A DNA stretch of 64,000 nt from Agelas oroides (taxonomy: Eukaryota; Porifera; Demospongiae; Agelasida; Agelasidae): contig OX422183.1 in assembly GCA_949130485.1 (NCBI GenBank), positions 27,654,816 through 27,718,815 of the forward strand. The letters run 5' to 3'. Below are positions 20,731 through 32,172 of the stretch, piece by piece; position 1 is the first letter of the stretch, and the number at the start of each line of letters is the position of its first letter. The notes below the pieces were generated by a model, which made no database searches, was not told where the DNA came from, and saw only the letters and a list, made by a program, of their open reading frames with translations. Made by a program: the position numbers and the translations under genes.

Positions 20731-20757
20731 TAGGCTTGTTCCCAGGGAACGAGGCTA
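20731..20757. mobile_element. Two TAGCCTCG-family ends fused back to back
   Basis: TAGGCTTGTTCCC is followed directly by AGGGAACGAGGCTA, so only the terminal repeats remain. No target duplication is evident. Confidence 0.5.
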
Positions 20758-21819
20758 TTATAGTAACTTTAGCAGGTTATGAATATTAATTTGCGGCCTA
20801 AAAAGTGTAGCGGCCAAAGCCGCTACAGCCGCTACGGTTCCTACGCCACTGCTCAGTGATAGATGGAACTCCAGGGCTATAAGCACTGCCACCAACTTTG
20901 GACCCCAATTGCTTCCAGAACATGGAGCTGGAACTAGGAATTCAGTTAATAGCTAGTTAGCAGGGTACATGTTTGGGATTACCCTCAGGCTATTCATGTG
21001 TCTTTGTGTATGCATGTTCATACACATAAAGAGTTACCGCTCAACCTTTGCAGTAAGTACAGCGCAGTGCTGCAACCACAGTTATGTAATATAATGTAGT
21101 GGGTGTTAGTTTTTTGTTTAGCTAATTATCTTTGTGAAGTTGCCAGTGTCCAGTTACCTGGGTGCCTGATTGAATTTGTATGCACTACTGTGGCTTTGAG
21201 GTTTTAACTGCAAGCTACCCATGTTGCAAAGGTGGCAGCATAGTTACACCCCAAGTGGAAAGAAACACATGAATATAGTAATGAAAAGCCACAAAAGTAC
21301 ACGTGTATGTCCAATGTTTTAGGCTTTCTTTCTAAGCCTGAGAGGACTTATTGAATTTTGACACAAACACTAGATACAGTAGACACTGAAGTATCTTTGG
21401 TTAAACCCCTAGGGCTGAGAGGTACTCTACAGAGGTTGGGGTATCGGGTGGGGGAGCGCCAACACTGCTATGCACATCGTAGCTCCCATTTGTTGAGGCA
21501 AGGCTCGCATAGTTGTGTAAATTGTGTCTTCTCCTAATGCGTGGGGATCGTTGAGGGAGAGGGGGGGGGGGGGGGGGGGGGGGGGTGATGGCCACTTGTT
21601 CTGGATTATGCTGGGGGTGGGGCTGAATAGTTCGATGGATCCAGATAGGGATTCTTCATGCTGGGGGCTAGTGCTATGGGAAGAGGTTAGACTGTTAGTG
21701 GGGCTAAGTGGAGGGGGAGGTGGCTGGTCCTGGGTGGAATCAGGGGTAGGGGCATGGACTGGGCTTGCGGTGGGTGTGGGGCTAAACAGTAAGGGGGAAG
21801 GGCTATGGTTAACAGATTC
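20758..21819. other. No gene recognised; palindromic motif and 25-G run
   Basis: A short self-complementary GTAGCGGC..GCCGCTAC motif lies near 20808-20838. A run of 25 G at 21561-21585 separates purine-rich flanks. Frames across the G run are low complexity. Confidence 0.5.
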
Positions 21820-21821
21820 TA

Positions 21822-22200
21822 TAGACCTTATGCAATTGACGTCATCACCTCACGTAAACAAACGTGAAACGGACAGTAGACGGAAAACCGGATACTAAAT
21901 GACCGCGGTCAATGGAGCTTAAGTACAGCGGAGCAGTTTGCGAGCTCCTTTCTCACCAGCGCAGTACGTGATTTCACGTTTACACCCAGAATGTACAAGG
22001 CCTCAACAGGACCTAACGCTCACCGAAGCGAATAAGCTTACCTGCATGCTTCGTTGACGCAGCGAGCTCGCAAAGTGCTTCGCTGTACTTAAGCTCCATA
22101 GACCGCGGTCTTCCTTGCCACTCAAAATGGCGGCGTAGTATCCGGATTCCGTCCACTTCCCGTTTTACGTTTAATTACGTGAGGTATTGCATAAGGTCTA
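21822..22200. mobile_element. MITE with TIR TAGACCTTATGCAAT, TA flanked
   Basis: TAGACCTTATGCAATTGACG at the left is inverted at the right (GTATTGCATAAGGTCTA), with TA on both sides. Pairing continues with interruptions through CCTCACGTAA, CGGATACTA, GACCGCGGTC and ATGGAGCTTAAGTACAGCG for about 140 bases. No transposase. Confidence 0.75.
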
Positions 22201-22389
22201 TACTACTTATACGGGGCATGCACGGGGTTACCGAGAGTGCCAGCCTAAATTGGCTGTTCGGTGTCTCTTGTATGCTGCTGATGCTGTCATCCTGCGTCTG
22301 GGGACGTAATCGGTTCCTCGGTATAGATCTCCCTGGACCGAAGTCAGTATAGTGCAGTAGTTTCAAAAATGACGTCATACTGCGGCGCT

Positions 22390-23055
22390 GCGGTATAGGT
22401 TTATTGATGAGGACAGTAGGAGGGGGTTGGCAAAACTTTATTCTCTGCTTAGAGGCTCGACGTTTCGCTCATCTATGGAGAGCTTTTTCAAGGGTAAGTG
22501 CAATGAAATGAAACAGCGCAGGTTTGCTTAGTAACAGCGTGTATGATAACTAGCAACGGCGTGTATCTAGTGATAGCGTGTTTGCCATGGCAACAGCATG
22601 CTATCGTAAACTATGTAAGGCCTAACGGATACAGCATGTGAAAGGCCTAAAGGGACTTCAAATACAAACAAAAAATAATAAGGGAGGTATACTCCAGGGA
22701 ACGAACCCTGGAGGGACAACAAAACGGGAGCAATGGCAGTAGGTGTAGGGAGGCTATGGGATGATATTTAGTCCGTAGGGTTCTATTGTTCTTAAGGCCT
22801 TGATCCAAGTACTTTCTCTCTTCTTCAGACTTCTTTGATCTTCTGTGCTTTCAACTGGCTGGACTTGGACGTCAGTGGGGATGTGGTGGTTCTGTTGGAC
22901 ATGTCTATACAGGTGAGTTTGTACCCAGTCTTTTGGTGAACATTTCTCTCAAATGGTTTCTGAATCTATTGCGTAAGGGTTGTGTGGTCATTCCTGCATA
23001 TTGGACTTTACATCTAGTGCATGACAGGGCCAAAGATTTGTCCTCACAAAATTGT
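22390..23055 (-). mobile_element. Penelope-like element fragment, GIY-YIG endonuclease end
   Basis: On the minus strand, bases near 23035-22930 read SCTRCKVQYAGMTTQPLRNR, matching the core of the GIY-YIG endonuclease that ends Penelope-like retroelements. After a stop, a frame near 22850-22780 gives KKRESTWIKALRTIEPYGLN, the usual last conserved block. The 3' trailer (CTCGACGTTTCGCTC region near 22450) follows. The reverse transcriptase is missing, since the homology stops at about 23050, so this is a 5'-truncated, frameshifted copy. Confidence 0.75.
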
Positions 23056-23299
23056 ACCTATGGTGACACAAGCTTTTACAGTGGCCAAACTAGCTATCTT
23101 AGCATGAATGTACTTACATTTGCTAAAGATGAGAAAATTGGATTTTTTAAACCACTGCATGCTAACCTGAGTGATGGTCAAAAATGTTGACACTTCAGTG
23201 ACCACACAAACTTCATCCTGACATGCACCTCTGGAGCCTTGTATAAAGGCTAAGGTAGGTACATTGTTAACAAGCTAGATCTATAACACTGCAGAAACT

Positions 23300-23720
23300 G
23301 AAAGGTTGATTTAACCTAAGATGGGTCACCTGAGTTGCAGGACCTTGGTCCTTACCACCTCCCACTTTAGCACAATGTAAGAATTACAGTTCTTGTGTAC
23401 TCAAAGTTCCAATATAAGGTGTGAATTCGTGTAATAATACATGAATGCTATCCAGAGGTAACCCATACTACATGAATATTTCCAGAGTTCACCCACTAAT
23501 ACATGAATATAGAGTTCCACCCCTTTTTGGCACAAACATGCATTTACATTTCATTTGCAACCAAATTCATTTTTTGCTGGAATCCTTGACAGACAAGGAG
23601 GTGGGTTACCATGGTAAAAGGAGGTGGGTTACCACTGGACAAGGGTTGTAACCTTAAAGTAAGGAGGTGGGTTACCACCTGGATGAACCTAGACTGCAAC
23701 TGAGATGACTTCTTCGGGGT
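23300..23720 (-). repeat. Dispersed repeat R2, copy 2
   Basis: Inverted relative of 18120-18430, separated from it by about 5 kb. Within it GGAGGTGGGTTACCA occurs three times (23598, 23621, 23664). Whether the two R2 copies are ends of one larger element cannot be decided from the sequence. Confidence 0.7.
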
Positions 23721-23751
23721 TAAATCAATCTCCAATTTTTTACAGTGATAT

Positions 23752-23860
23752 AGCTACAACTTTCTGGTAGTGGATTACCAATAGAGCACAACCACACTGA
23801 GCTACAAAACTTTCTGGTAGTGGATTACCAATAGAGCACAACCACACTGAGCTACAAGTC
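23752..23860 (+). repeat. 54-bp tandem duplication
   Basis: CTTTCTGGTAGTGGATTACC to CACACTGAGCTACAA occurs twice in succession, with CAA against CAAAA at the junction. Confidence 0.85.
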
Positions 23861-26006
23861 ATTTTGCTGCTTCAGTGAAGTGCACACTTACAGCTACTGG
23901 CTTGCTGCACTACAGCAAATCCTGTGACTCCACAACACTTTTGATGGCAACAACGCTTCTTCACAATACTGACTGATGTCTCTCAGTTGCATTTTGTGTG
24001 GTGCTTAGCTCTTACACAACTCACATACAACTCTACATGGCTTCAATTACCACCAATTAGCAGACAGACGGTGTTCATACATTTAAGGGGTGCAGTTCTG
24101 CTGGAAAAAAAAAAGCCACTCAGTGCAGTTGCCAAACACTGTGGTTACATATTATATACAGAGTTTACACAATCATGCAACTGTGTACATTGAACTTGTG
24201 TGGCCTTTATTTTTCCCTCATCTTTACTTTTCTTTCCACTTGGGGTGTCAAGCAGTAACAACTTTGGTGACGAAACCACACCCCAAGTGGATAAAAAAAC
24301 ACCAAAAGGAATGCCAGCTTATCTTGTCAGAAATCTTCAAGCATAACCACTGCAGTTAAGCTACAGGAACATGCAGGAATATATCAGAATAAATAATTAT
24401 TAATCTAGCAAGCAAACACATGCAGATAATCTGGATAAAATGATTCTGAGGTCATTCTAGTTAGTGTATCAGTGTAGCTAAAGAAGGTTCAAGGACTGAA
24501 ACATTCTATGTCAGTGTATCTGCTCAATAACAAAACTTTCAAATTTGGTTGTAGCAACATAGTAATGAAGCTATACTTGATCTTTGAGTTCAAGCACACT
24601 GGTTGTTCAAGTTTGATTCACCTGTCTTATTTCCTGTGATATTTTCTTTCATCCGTCTCTGGACTTGCTACACAAGGATGAAACCTCATCCCTGGCACGA
24701 AATTTCCAGGTAATGCAAAGCGGCATGTCAACTTGATGTATTACATAAAGAACCTACAAGACTGTTTTGCTTCTGGGTGACTTGTAACTAATTTTGCAGG
24801 TCGCACTTCTGCTAGTCACAAGGTGGACAAAGATCACAGGACCCAGACAAAGTGGTGGCTTGTACTGTGAAGCAGGAGAAGACAACTCTTTCATTTATGG
24901 CTACCAAACACATTACAATTAAAAATCCAATCCAGTTACTAGTTTATTCATTTGTAGCTGTCATCCTCTGAACAACAGCTAAAACCTCAAAGTGCATATA
25001 CCCCAAACACAAGTGCTCCACTGGAGAAAATGCCCTGGGACAAGAGCTACGCATCTGGAAATATTCTAGGGCCAGAGTTCCTGTACAGAGGGAGCTCTTG
25101 GATAGGACCTTCTATTCTAGGACAGAACCTCCAGGGAGAGGGTAATATCCTCAAGATGGAAACTCTTTCGGAGCTACCATCTGTGAAGCTATATGTCCTT
25201 ACCTGAGAATGTCAGAATGAGAATGCTGCTCCATCAAATCTCTTACATGCTTCATCGATGACTTCATCCATCATGAAGGACCTAGTGGTCCTTGTGCTCT
25301 AGCCACCTAATTTCTTCCGCTGGATTAGATCTACCGCTGTAATGGAAGCACATTTTCCAAGAAAAGCACTAGCTACGCATGGAGGCTTCTTCGCCCTAGG
25401 TAGTGTTGCTTCAATACTAAATTACCATAGGCTTTCCCAGAAGTGTATAGGCTCCGGGAAATTCGATCGTCTGAGCATTGCGCTGTCTGGCAGCGACTAT
25501 TGTCCGTACTCAGTGTTTTGATAAGACAGTCGAATCGCCAGCGTGCAACTTCCTGTAAATTTAATTACGCAGTGCGCAAACCCGGAAGTAGAATATGGCG
25601 GCGAGGAAGCTCACTTGACAGCGTGCACTTCAGCCCTCACAGGATCGCGTAGTTGCAGGTTTTTCGCCCTGGAAAGGATCGTTTGAGACACAGTTATGGT
25701 CAAAAAAGGTGCGTAACTTATAGATAGGTGAAATAAATTTGCAAGTTAAGAAAACAAGGAGGAAATAGGCATCCAAGAGGCGGGTCGATGAATTAGTGTG
25801 CATGTTTAAGCTCATTTTGTGAAGAGTACAGTATCGGAACACAAGAGATATGGGTATCAGGAGGTAGCCAGAAGCATCTAGTATTATGCTTGAAGACAGG
25901 AAGGCTGTAACTGAAGGAAGCTGTAAATGGCCCCATTGTGTATAGTACTGTGTACACCAGTAGAGCAAGGTTTGAGGCATTTGTACAACAAAACAGGTAA
26001 CAGAGA
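23861..26006. other. Repeat-derived and unassigned sequence
   Basis: CCACTTGGGGTGT motifs near 24238 and 24280 also occur at 21240 and 20358, part of the R2-associated repeats. No gene is recognised. Near 25695 an ATG followed by four codons and a donor-like GTGCGT could begin a gene, but no matching second exon was found. Confidence 0.35.
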
Positions 26007-26164
26007 CTAATTCAACTGCTGTATGGGGAACAGTAAGCCTTTTCTACACCACTTTCCATCCCGAAAACCAAAACCTGTGATCTTAGTAACTTCACCATCA
26101 TCGTCTATCTCCAGATCATTGTCACTCTCCTCCACACTGTTGGATTCCTCAGTTGTCTTCTTGA
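26007..26164 (-). CDS. Candidate terminal exon, acidic then GFGFRDGKW
   Basis: After a possible acceptor (GTAGTTGACAG) a minus-strand frame of 51 codons reads an acidic stretch (EESNSVEESDNDLEIDDDGE), then KITGFGFRDGKWCRKGLL and a stop. The composition looks coding rather than random, but no other exon was found and I recognise no family. Confidence 0.25.
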
Positions 26165-26436
26165 CTGTCAACTACTACACGATGAACTTCTCATCTAAGT
26201 TCTTGGTCTGCTGGTAAGTTGGTGTGTTTAGACAGTTGTGGCATTGAAATCCTGATTCACACACTCACTACACTTTGGCACAAGTTATAGTCTCCCTTTT
26301 GCCTTTCTCTGGCTCTCCCTGTGTCCCTTACAACTTAAAGTTGGCCGTCCTGTATTGACCATCCTAAAGTGTCCAATTAGAGTGTGTGTCAGTTATGCAA
26401 TTGTTTGCCATATGTACACTATACCTGGCTTACTAC

Positions 26437-26760
26437 TGGCCTCATTCCTGGGCCTCCCCCGTTTTTGTTCTTTGGTTCGCCTTCAGTATTAATACACGGA
26501 AGTAGAAAACGGGGGACGCCTGGAAACACGACGCCATTCACGTGCAGGTGGATGCGAGGTGGACATTGCATATTGGGGGGGGGGGGGGAGTCCACATTCA
26601 AATAATGTACCAGACTCCACCATCGAACATTTCATTGTCCACCGCACGTGATAAGAGTTCTCTGGCCTTTCCCATGATTTTTCACCTCTCTTCCGCTTCC
26701 GTGTGTTATACTGAATGAAAATCGAATAACAAAAAATGGGAAGGCCTGGGAATGAGGCTA
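26437..26760. mobile_element. TAGCCTCA-type element, 324 bp
   Basis: TGGCCTCATTCCTGGGCCTC at the left is inverted at the right (GGCCTGGGAATGAGGCTA). The next module (TTTTTGTTCTTTGGTT...CAGTAT-ATACACGGA) is shared with the copy at 37491. A run of about 16 G lies near 26574. Flanks GGCTTACTAC and GGCATACCAC match at eight of ten but are offset by one base. Confidence 0.75.
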
Positions 26761-26770
26761 GGCATACCAC

Positions 26771-27163
26771 CAGAGGAGGGAGGACGCGATCATGTGATAG
26801 CTACAATAGCTGACATTCAAAGATCAGGAAGTGTGGATACAAGGTAAACGAACGGCTCTATGGAGAAAGTAGTGATGGGCGCAACAGGCGTGTAAGGTTT
26901 TCGACAAAACTGAACAAGTCTGGCAGTTAAAATGGCCTCCTGTGAATTGCCTAGCGATAAACTGGCAACTTACAAGCTTAGCCTGCGAGGTGAGCCATAA
27001 TATCCAATTTTGACTAGCCAGATGGCTTCAGCTTAGTCGAAAACACTATGCGCCCATCGTGACTTAGTCCATAGAGCGATCCTTGTAGCTTGCATCCACG
27101 ATTCTTGCCCTTGGAATGCCATAAATTGTCGCTACGACGTGACGTCATGTCCTCCCTCCTCTG
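26771..27163. mobile_element. CAGAGGAGG-family MITE, copy 1, 9-bp TSD
   Basis: The ends CAGAGGAGGGAGGACGCGAT and CATGTCCTCCCTCCTCTG are inverted. GCATACCAC flanks both sides exactly (26762-26770 and 27164-27172). The interior shares long stretches with 32893-33187 (GTGACTTAGTCCATAG, CTTGCATCCA, GATTCTTGCCCTTGGAATG). It landed directly against the end of the element at 26437-26760. Confidence 0.88.
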
Positions 27164-27172
27164 GCATACCAC

Positions 27173-27930
27173 TGTCCTTCCATGCAGATATGTATCACAT
27201 TTCAGTGATCCAAAAATGTGTGCCCATTGTAGCTTGAGAACTTCAGTTGAAAGGCACATTTTTGTTTGCTCGTTGGTCTTTCTAATTATCCCCAACAATT
27301 TTTTGTGCTGTTTGAGTACATATGTGTCACTTACGTTCATTGAGTGACAGAGGGCAATGGGGAGAAGAAAGCTCAAAAGCAGCTGCATGAGCCCTGAAGT
27401 AGGTTCTCCGTAGAGAGACAATCCGTGTCAAGGTTGACTTCCCCAATTGTTTCAGAAGCTTCAGTTCAACCTGCTAGAGATTATGTACCTCATTCGTAAA
27501 GCAGGTGACAAATAGCAGGGTGGGGGCCTAGGTAGAAAATAACTGCTTATTCCAGCAAAGAAGGCATGTAAGTAACAATGGTTTCTCCATCAGATGCCTG
27601 ATCTTTCACTTGAAGCGAGGCTAGATTTTTTATCGGCTACATTTTACAGCTGTGTATACTGCATTTGATCAGAGGTTTTTACTTAGTCTGTCATCATGAT
27701 ATAAAATGTAAAATTTCTCTTTACTTATCTTGAGCATGCATGGTACACACACACGCACTTGTTAATGGGTTTATTTTTCACTTTACACAGGGAAGTGTAC
27801 TCCTTGTGTTGACTCACAGTGACGCAAGAAGCATAGCCAACACAGACCAAGATGGAACTTTCTAGAGCTGGTCATGCCAGTTCATGTAGTGAAAGTCACC
27901 ACTATAGTGCTCTCTGACACGCACATCACC
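27173..27930. other. No gene recognised
   Basis: The complement of a TAGCCTCG-type end (AAGCGAGGCTAG near 27613) occurs alone. Otherwise nothing notable. Confidence 0.4.
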
Positions 27931-27932
27931 TA

Positions 27933-28169
27933 TAGATGGTTTCCAAAAGTCAATTAAGCGTCCTACTTCCGGAGGGCAAACGCGCGATCAAGAGGCAGCT
28001 GTACAGCGGACCTTTCACCTTGAGAGAAACAGCTTCTTTTATCTTTCAGTACTAATGGTAAGGACTCGATGTAGCGCTTACTAGCCTGTATTTTGCACGC
28101 AGCTGCACTAATCCCAGACACCGACTTTTGCCCTCCGGAAGTGAAGCCACGCCCCATGAAAACCATCTA
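27933..28169. mobile_element. MITE with TIR TAGATGGTTTTC
   Basis: TAGATGGTTTCCAAAAGTC at the left is inverted at the right (CATGAAAACCATCTA). A second pairing ACTTCCGGAGGGCAAA lies about 40 bases inside each end (27963 and near 28133). No coding content. Confidence 0.7.
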
Positions 28170-29649
28170 TTACCTCATGCTATAAGCTACCTGTGTTGCT
28201 CAAAACTTTTGTATGCTAGTTAACATGCCAGCTATGCACATTTTTACACATTTTCTGTATGCATAATTAATTCTTTCATTTTACATCCTGAAAAATAGCA
28301 AACACAAGTTTCAACAACTTTTCTGAGTAACATAATGATAGTAGTAATCAACTATGTCAGTGTCTTGGCTGTCTCTTCAGGAAGCTGGAAATTGCCCCAA
28401 GTCATGTGCGGACCGTTGAGCAGGTACCGCGAACAGCTGTAACTTCCGCATAGAATTACGCACGCACGTGGAACTTGCGCTAATGTGTACTTCTACTTCC
28501 CGCACAGCCCGCTTATTAGTTGCATGGGAATAGCCCATGCATTTCCTAAGATATACCGATTTTTAGGTCTGCGTGGACTGGGGTCAAAGGTTATATTCAA
28601 CGCGCGCGTTTGATCGTGTGCCGAAAATAAATTTGTATGGCCACGTATGGACTTCCGGTACGGTGGCGATTCCACTGAAGAGCAAGGTCTGGGTGCTGAC
28701 TACAACGCCTCTCTGCAGTGAATCCAGAAGTGTTGTTTTGATAAGAACGCTTCCTGGTGCACTAAACGGACTCATTTTGTCCGTGACTTCGCTGTTTTGA
28801 AGAACGCTTCGTGGTGTTTACTACTACAGGGTCTCATTACTTTCACGTCGTTTCATGTCCCCCTGTCACATGACCCACCGAGGGGGTGGGGTCAGGGCAC
28901 GAGCGCACTTATGAGTTGTCTAAACCTGCCACGAAACAGAAATGAAGATGCAGTCAACCTGAAACTTTGCCTGGAAGCTACAACCAGTAATGTCTGATTT
29001 CCACGGACAACCTTCAGGACGGTGAAATTCATGTTTGCGCTGGAGGACTGAGGCACTGTGGGATCAACACTGAACTAAAATTTAATGAGTTTGCAACAAA
29101 ACCTGATGTAGTTGCCTTGATGCCAACCAGCCATGACTGTGAAGATGATGAATGTGTAGATGGAAGTGCAATAAGTCCTGCAACAGTATATGTGCATGTT
29201 TTAGGACTTCAAAAAATGGAACAATTGTATTTGAGGACGAACACCGATTGGAACTTTCAGTAGTACACATGTACAGTTGTTTTGTATTTATTTCAGAGGT
29301 CACTGCAGTATCGATCAGTGGGGCCTTGGAAATGAGGCTATAAACATCATTTAAGATGATGACCTGTCAATGTGCAGTCCAGAGATTACATGTGAAACTC
29401 TGTGGTGTACAGCTTACTAGAGGCTGCCGGTGATTGCAACAGTATATGTGCATGTTTGCATGCCGCTATATATTCATTATCAGAGACTGTAGACTGCACT
29501 GCACTCACACAGAAAAATGACAACTTTCCACTTATATACAATAACAGAAGACATACAAAAACGGATATAGAGGTTCAACAAGTTTAATCAGTCAAAGTTC
29601 AATTATATCACATCTCCCACTCACCTAGATCAACACTGTCACTGTGGGG
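28170..29649. other. No gene recognised
   Basis: A TGCATGGGAATAGCCCATGCA palindrome lies near 28521-28541. GCAACAGTATATGTGCATGTTT is present at about 29178 and 29436. A lone family end GCCTTGGAAATGAGGCTA ends at 29341. Confidence 0.4.
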
Positions 29650-30061
29650 TAGTCTCATCCAAGGACCCTCCTGAAAAGTGGAAAGAGGGTCTGGTGTTCT
29701 GCGTGACATTTCTTGTCACATGGGGTGGGGCCTTACGGCATAAAGAATGTCAGAATGACATTTTACATCTGGGACTTAAGTTTTCTGACGACTTAGACTT
29801 CTGCATGGTATGGTTTACAAAAGCTTGATAAGGCCGCGAAGTTTCTTGGGAGAGCTGAGAATGAGCTGCGAGGTAAGTTTTTTCTACCTCTAACTTGGTT
29901 CATAATATGATCGCTTACGTCATGCACATACAATTATGCGTTCTAGAATCTGATTCGAGCCCTCAGATTGGGGAGCTACCCTGCACCATGTGATAAGAAA
30001 AGTCGCTCAGAACACCAGACCCTCTTTCTCGCACGTACGAGAGGGTCTGGGCATAAGACTA
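29650..30061. mobile_element. TAGTCT-variant element, 412 bp
   Basis: The TAGTCTCAT end and the AAGACTA end, with GAGGGTCTGGTGTTCTG inverted inside, define the element. Flanks ACTGTGGGG (29641-29649) and ATTCTGGGG (30062-30070) match at seven of nine. The inner CCAGACCCTC module is shared with 58749-60303. Confidence 0.7.
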
Positions 30062-30123
30062 ATTCTGGGGGTCGACTTGACTGACAGTTGGTATAGGTTC
30101 GCACTTTCAAGGGGTCCTGTGTA

Positions 30124-30359
30124 GAAGCGTTTGCGACCGGGATCAAAATAGAATCAAGCGATCAAAGCCCATTTTGAGAACCGGTCAAGGGATCAAGGCG
30201 ACCTCTGAACTGCGAAAATCAAAGGATTAAGAACGCGCGGCTGCAAATTGACCTTTGACCAGTAAAAAATCAAGCGATCAAGAGCTTTGGAAGAGATGAT
30301 CAAGCGATCAAGCACACTTTTTGCCAATCAAAAGTCTTGATCCCAGTCGCAAACGCTTC
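30124..30359. mobile_element. MITE with TIR GAAGCGTTTGCGACCGGGAT
   Basis: The 23-base ends are inverted with one mismatch. The interior is filled with variants of ATCAAGCGATCAAG. It abuts the gypsy integrase remnant. Confidence 0.75.
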
Positions 30360-30379
30360 AACAGGCGACATATAAGTGA

Positions 30380-30815
30380 CTACCCCTTGACTTTGGCTTC
30401 CAGGTCTGCATCCAGGCTCGCCCACCACACACGGCTTCTTGCCAAGCTTTTCATCCTTGCAATGCCTGGGTGTACATGTATCTCGCGCAGTTCCTGGATT
30501 ACTTGCTCTCTTCCTGGTGGTCGAACAACCACTCTTGCACTCCAAAGTACACAACCATCCAGCACACTCAACTCTTGCCTCCTCCAATTCTGCTACACTC
30601 CTCCCTTTGGCTCTTGAGAAGGCCAACCATGGAGCACAAATATTTGCACTTGAGCCAACAGTATGTCTTTGTTGGTCCAAGTCTTGATCTGCTTGGCTGT
30701 CTAAGGCGATACAGTGTCCAAATACTCCATGAGCAAGAGGAGATTAGCGGGGACTGTAGGAGTCTGAGGAAGTGGCAAACGGGATAGTCTTGGCAACAGG
30801 CTGGGTTGGAAGCAA
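30380..30815 (-). pseudogene. Ty3/gypsy retrotransposon integrase zinc-finger remnant
   Basis: The minus-strand frame reads RLSRLPLPQTPTVPAN, then TWTNKDILLAQVQIFVLHGW (the linker typical between RNase H and integrase). It continues with SVLDGCVLWSARVVVRPPGR and HPGIARMKSLARSRVWW, the HHCC-type integrase N-terminal domain with the usual HxGxxRMKxxAR and WW. At least two in-frame stops interrupt it and a third ends it before the CxxC of the finger. Both sides are cut off by other repeats (the MITE at 30124-30359; a TAGCCTCG-like motif near 30823). Confidence 0.82.
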
Positions 30816-31114
30816 ACAAAATGCACAGCCTGGTTCCCAGGCCTTCTCCGGCTTCATCACGGCTTAAGTGCACCAAAACCCGAGCTGTATTGACACTGCC
30901 ACACAGTCCACACACAATTTCACGACAGTATCATAACTTACTTATACCTCTAGACAGAGCTTCCATCTGTCTCCTTTGAACCATCGACAGACCAAGAGTG
31001 AGTAGACTCGAACTATTACATGTCGAATTACCCTTTGAACCTATATACAGTATGCATGCTCCACCCACACATATCACGTGAGGGGGCATCAAACGACGTG
31101 AAAGTATCGAGACC

Positions 31115-31236
31115 CTTTGTTCACCGCGCGCTTCATGCCCGATGACGTCATGTTGACGTCTGTCGTCTGCCCTGTAGCGCTAGCTGTAGTCACACGTCAG
31201 TATGACGTCATTGGGCATGAAGCATGGTGAACAAAG
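31115..31236. mobile_element. Small hairpin MITE, 122 bp
   Basis: CTTTGTTCACCGCGCGCTTC and its near complement at the right (GAAGCATGGTGAACAAAG) pair, continuing CATGCCC-ATGACGTCAT for about 45 bases. Confidence 0.7.
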
Positions 31237-31390
31237 TGGATCCCTTGACAACAAGTCGGAGTACGGAAGTCACGTGCCACAACAAATTACGTCAGAATGT
31301 GATACGACACTAGTATAGTAGACGAAGTGTACAAAAGGAGCGGACTGACAAGAGTGAAAACAAAAGTAAGCAGAAGTAAAAAGTAAAGTA

Positions 31391-31954
31391 TTAGTAGACT
31401 TTGTCTATGTATATGTGACTTCCGGGTAAGCGTGGGCAAACAAGTGGGAAAAGGTTCTCTTCATCAACAATGCAGTCAAAGTGACAGCCACCAGTATGGC
31501 ATAGTTCCATGTGATCCATAGCATTGAGGGTCCTTGGATAGTTTTCAGTAGGGAATTGAAGATTAGTAGCTTCATGTGGCTTGTACCTAGTCCAGCCATA
31601 CACATGTGTTTGGGGGGATTGTCGTAGAGTGTAAAGATCCATCTGAAATAAGGTTGAAGCTGCTTGTAGTTCCACTTGTGTACCCCACTGTCTGGAATGA
31701 AGCATGTATTGTATATGTTCTTCAAGCTTTCCTGAGATGACTAGTGGCTGGAAAAGTGGTTGATTTTTGGATACAAAATCCACTAACAGTGATCTCATCT
31801 TTGCATGAAGATCTTCTGTACCATACACGATGTAGGCCAGGGCCCTAAAAAGGCAATTTCCATCACCAATGATGCTGTGGCGTTTCCTTTCTTGTATGGA
31901 GAGGACATGGTCTGGGTTAGTGGAAGCTGGGGGTAGCTTGCTGGATGGCACAGC
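31391..31954 (-). CDS. OTU-type cysteine protease domain exon
   Basis: After an acceptor (TTTTTAATATCAG) an exon of about 187 codons to the stop encodes an OTU deubiquitinase-like fold. HSIIGDGNCLFRALAYIVYG carries the catalytic Asp and Cys (D30 and C33 counted from the internal Met at 31951), RQWGTQVELQAAS follows at 88-100, and GGCHFDCIV supplies the catalytic His near residue 157. OTU domains remove ubiquitin and also occur in proteins of transposable elements. Its reading phase joins the CXXC exon upstream (intron 31955-32017, phase 0). This exon itself is intact, but the exon before it carries a stop, so the combined protein would not be made as it stands. Confidence 0.75.
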   Translation of the reverse strand, partial: AVPSSKLPPASTNPDHVLSIQERKRHSIIGDGNCLFRALAYIVYGTEDLHAKMRSLLVDFVSKNQPLFQPLVISGKLEEHIQYMLHSRQWGTQVELQAASTLFQMDLYTLRQSPQTHVYGWTRYKPHEATNLQFPTENYPRTLNAMDHMELCHTGGCHFDCIVDEENLFPLVCPRLPGSHIYIDKVY

Positions 31955-32017
31955 CTGATATTAAAAAAAAAAAACGAAATAAATCCAGTGAGTACATACA
32001 AACAACGTAGATCTTAC

Positions 32018-32172
32018 TTTTTCAGTGGTTGCCAGGTGGCATCTTCTCATAATGCAACATTACTTCTTCTTGTTAGGACCCCCAAACCTAGGCATGTCCT
32101 TGCAGAACTTGCAACTCCCACAATCATCTCTCTTGCACCCCTCACAGTCTCCACACCGCTTATGCTTCTGTC
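32018..32172 (-). pseudogene. CXXC-type zinc finger exon with nonsense codon
   Basis: Bounded by CTTCCCCACAG and AAA/GTAAGA, the minus-strand frame reads GQKHKRCGDCEGCKRDDCGS, then CKFCKDMPRFGGPNKKK, a stop (TAA, 32060-32062), and CCIMRRCHLATTEK. This is the CXXC zinc finger: CxxCxxC, then DCGxCxxCxDM, the (K/R)FGG motif and a distal C pair. CXXC fingers bind unmethylated CpG. In related proteins the position after the lysines is usually glutamine, so CAA to TAA is the likely change. The exon joins the OTU exon in phase, giving a CXXC-OTU architecture. Confidence 0.75.

Noticed and set aside
21401..21898. Gly- and Pro-rich frames across the G run
   Set aside because: They depend on the 25-G homopolymer and purine-rich flanks; no domain is visible.
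18120..23720. LTR retrotransposon with R2 as long terminal repeats
   Set aside because: The R2 copies are inverted, not direct, and no primer-binding site or gag/pol is found between them.
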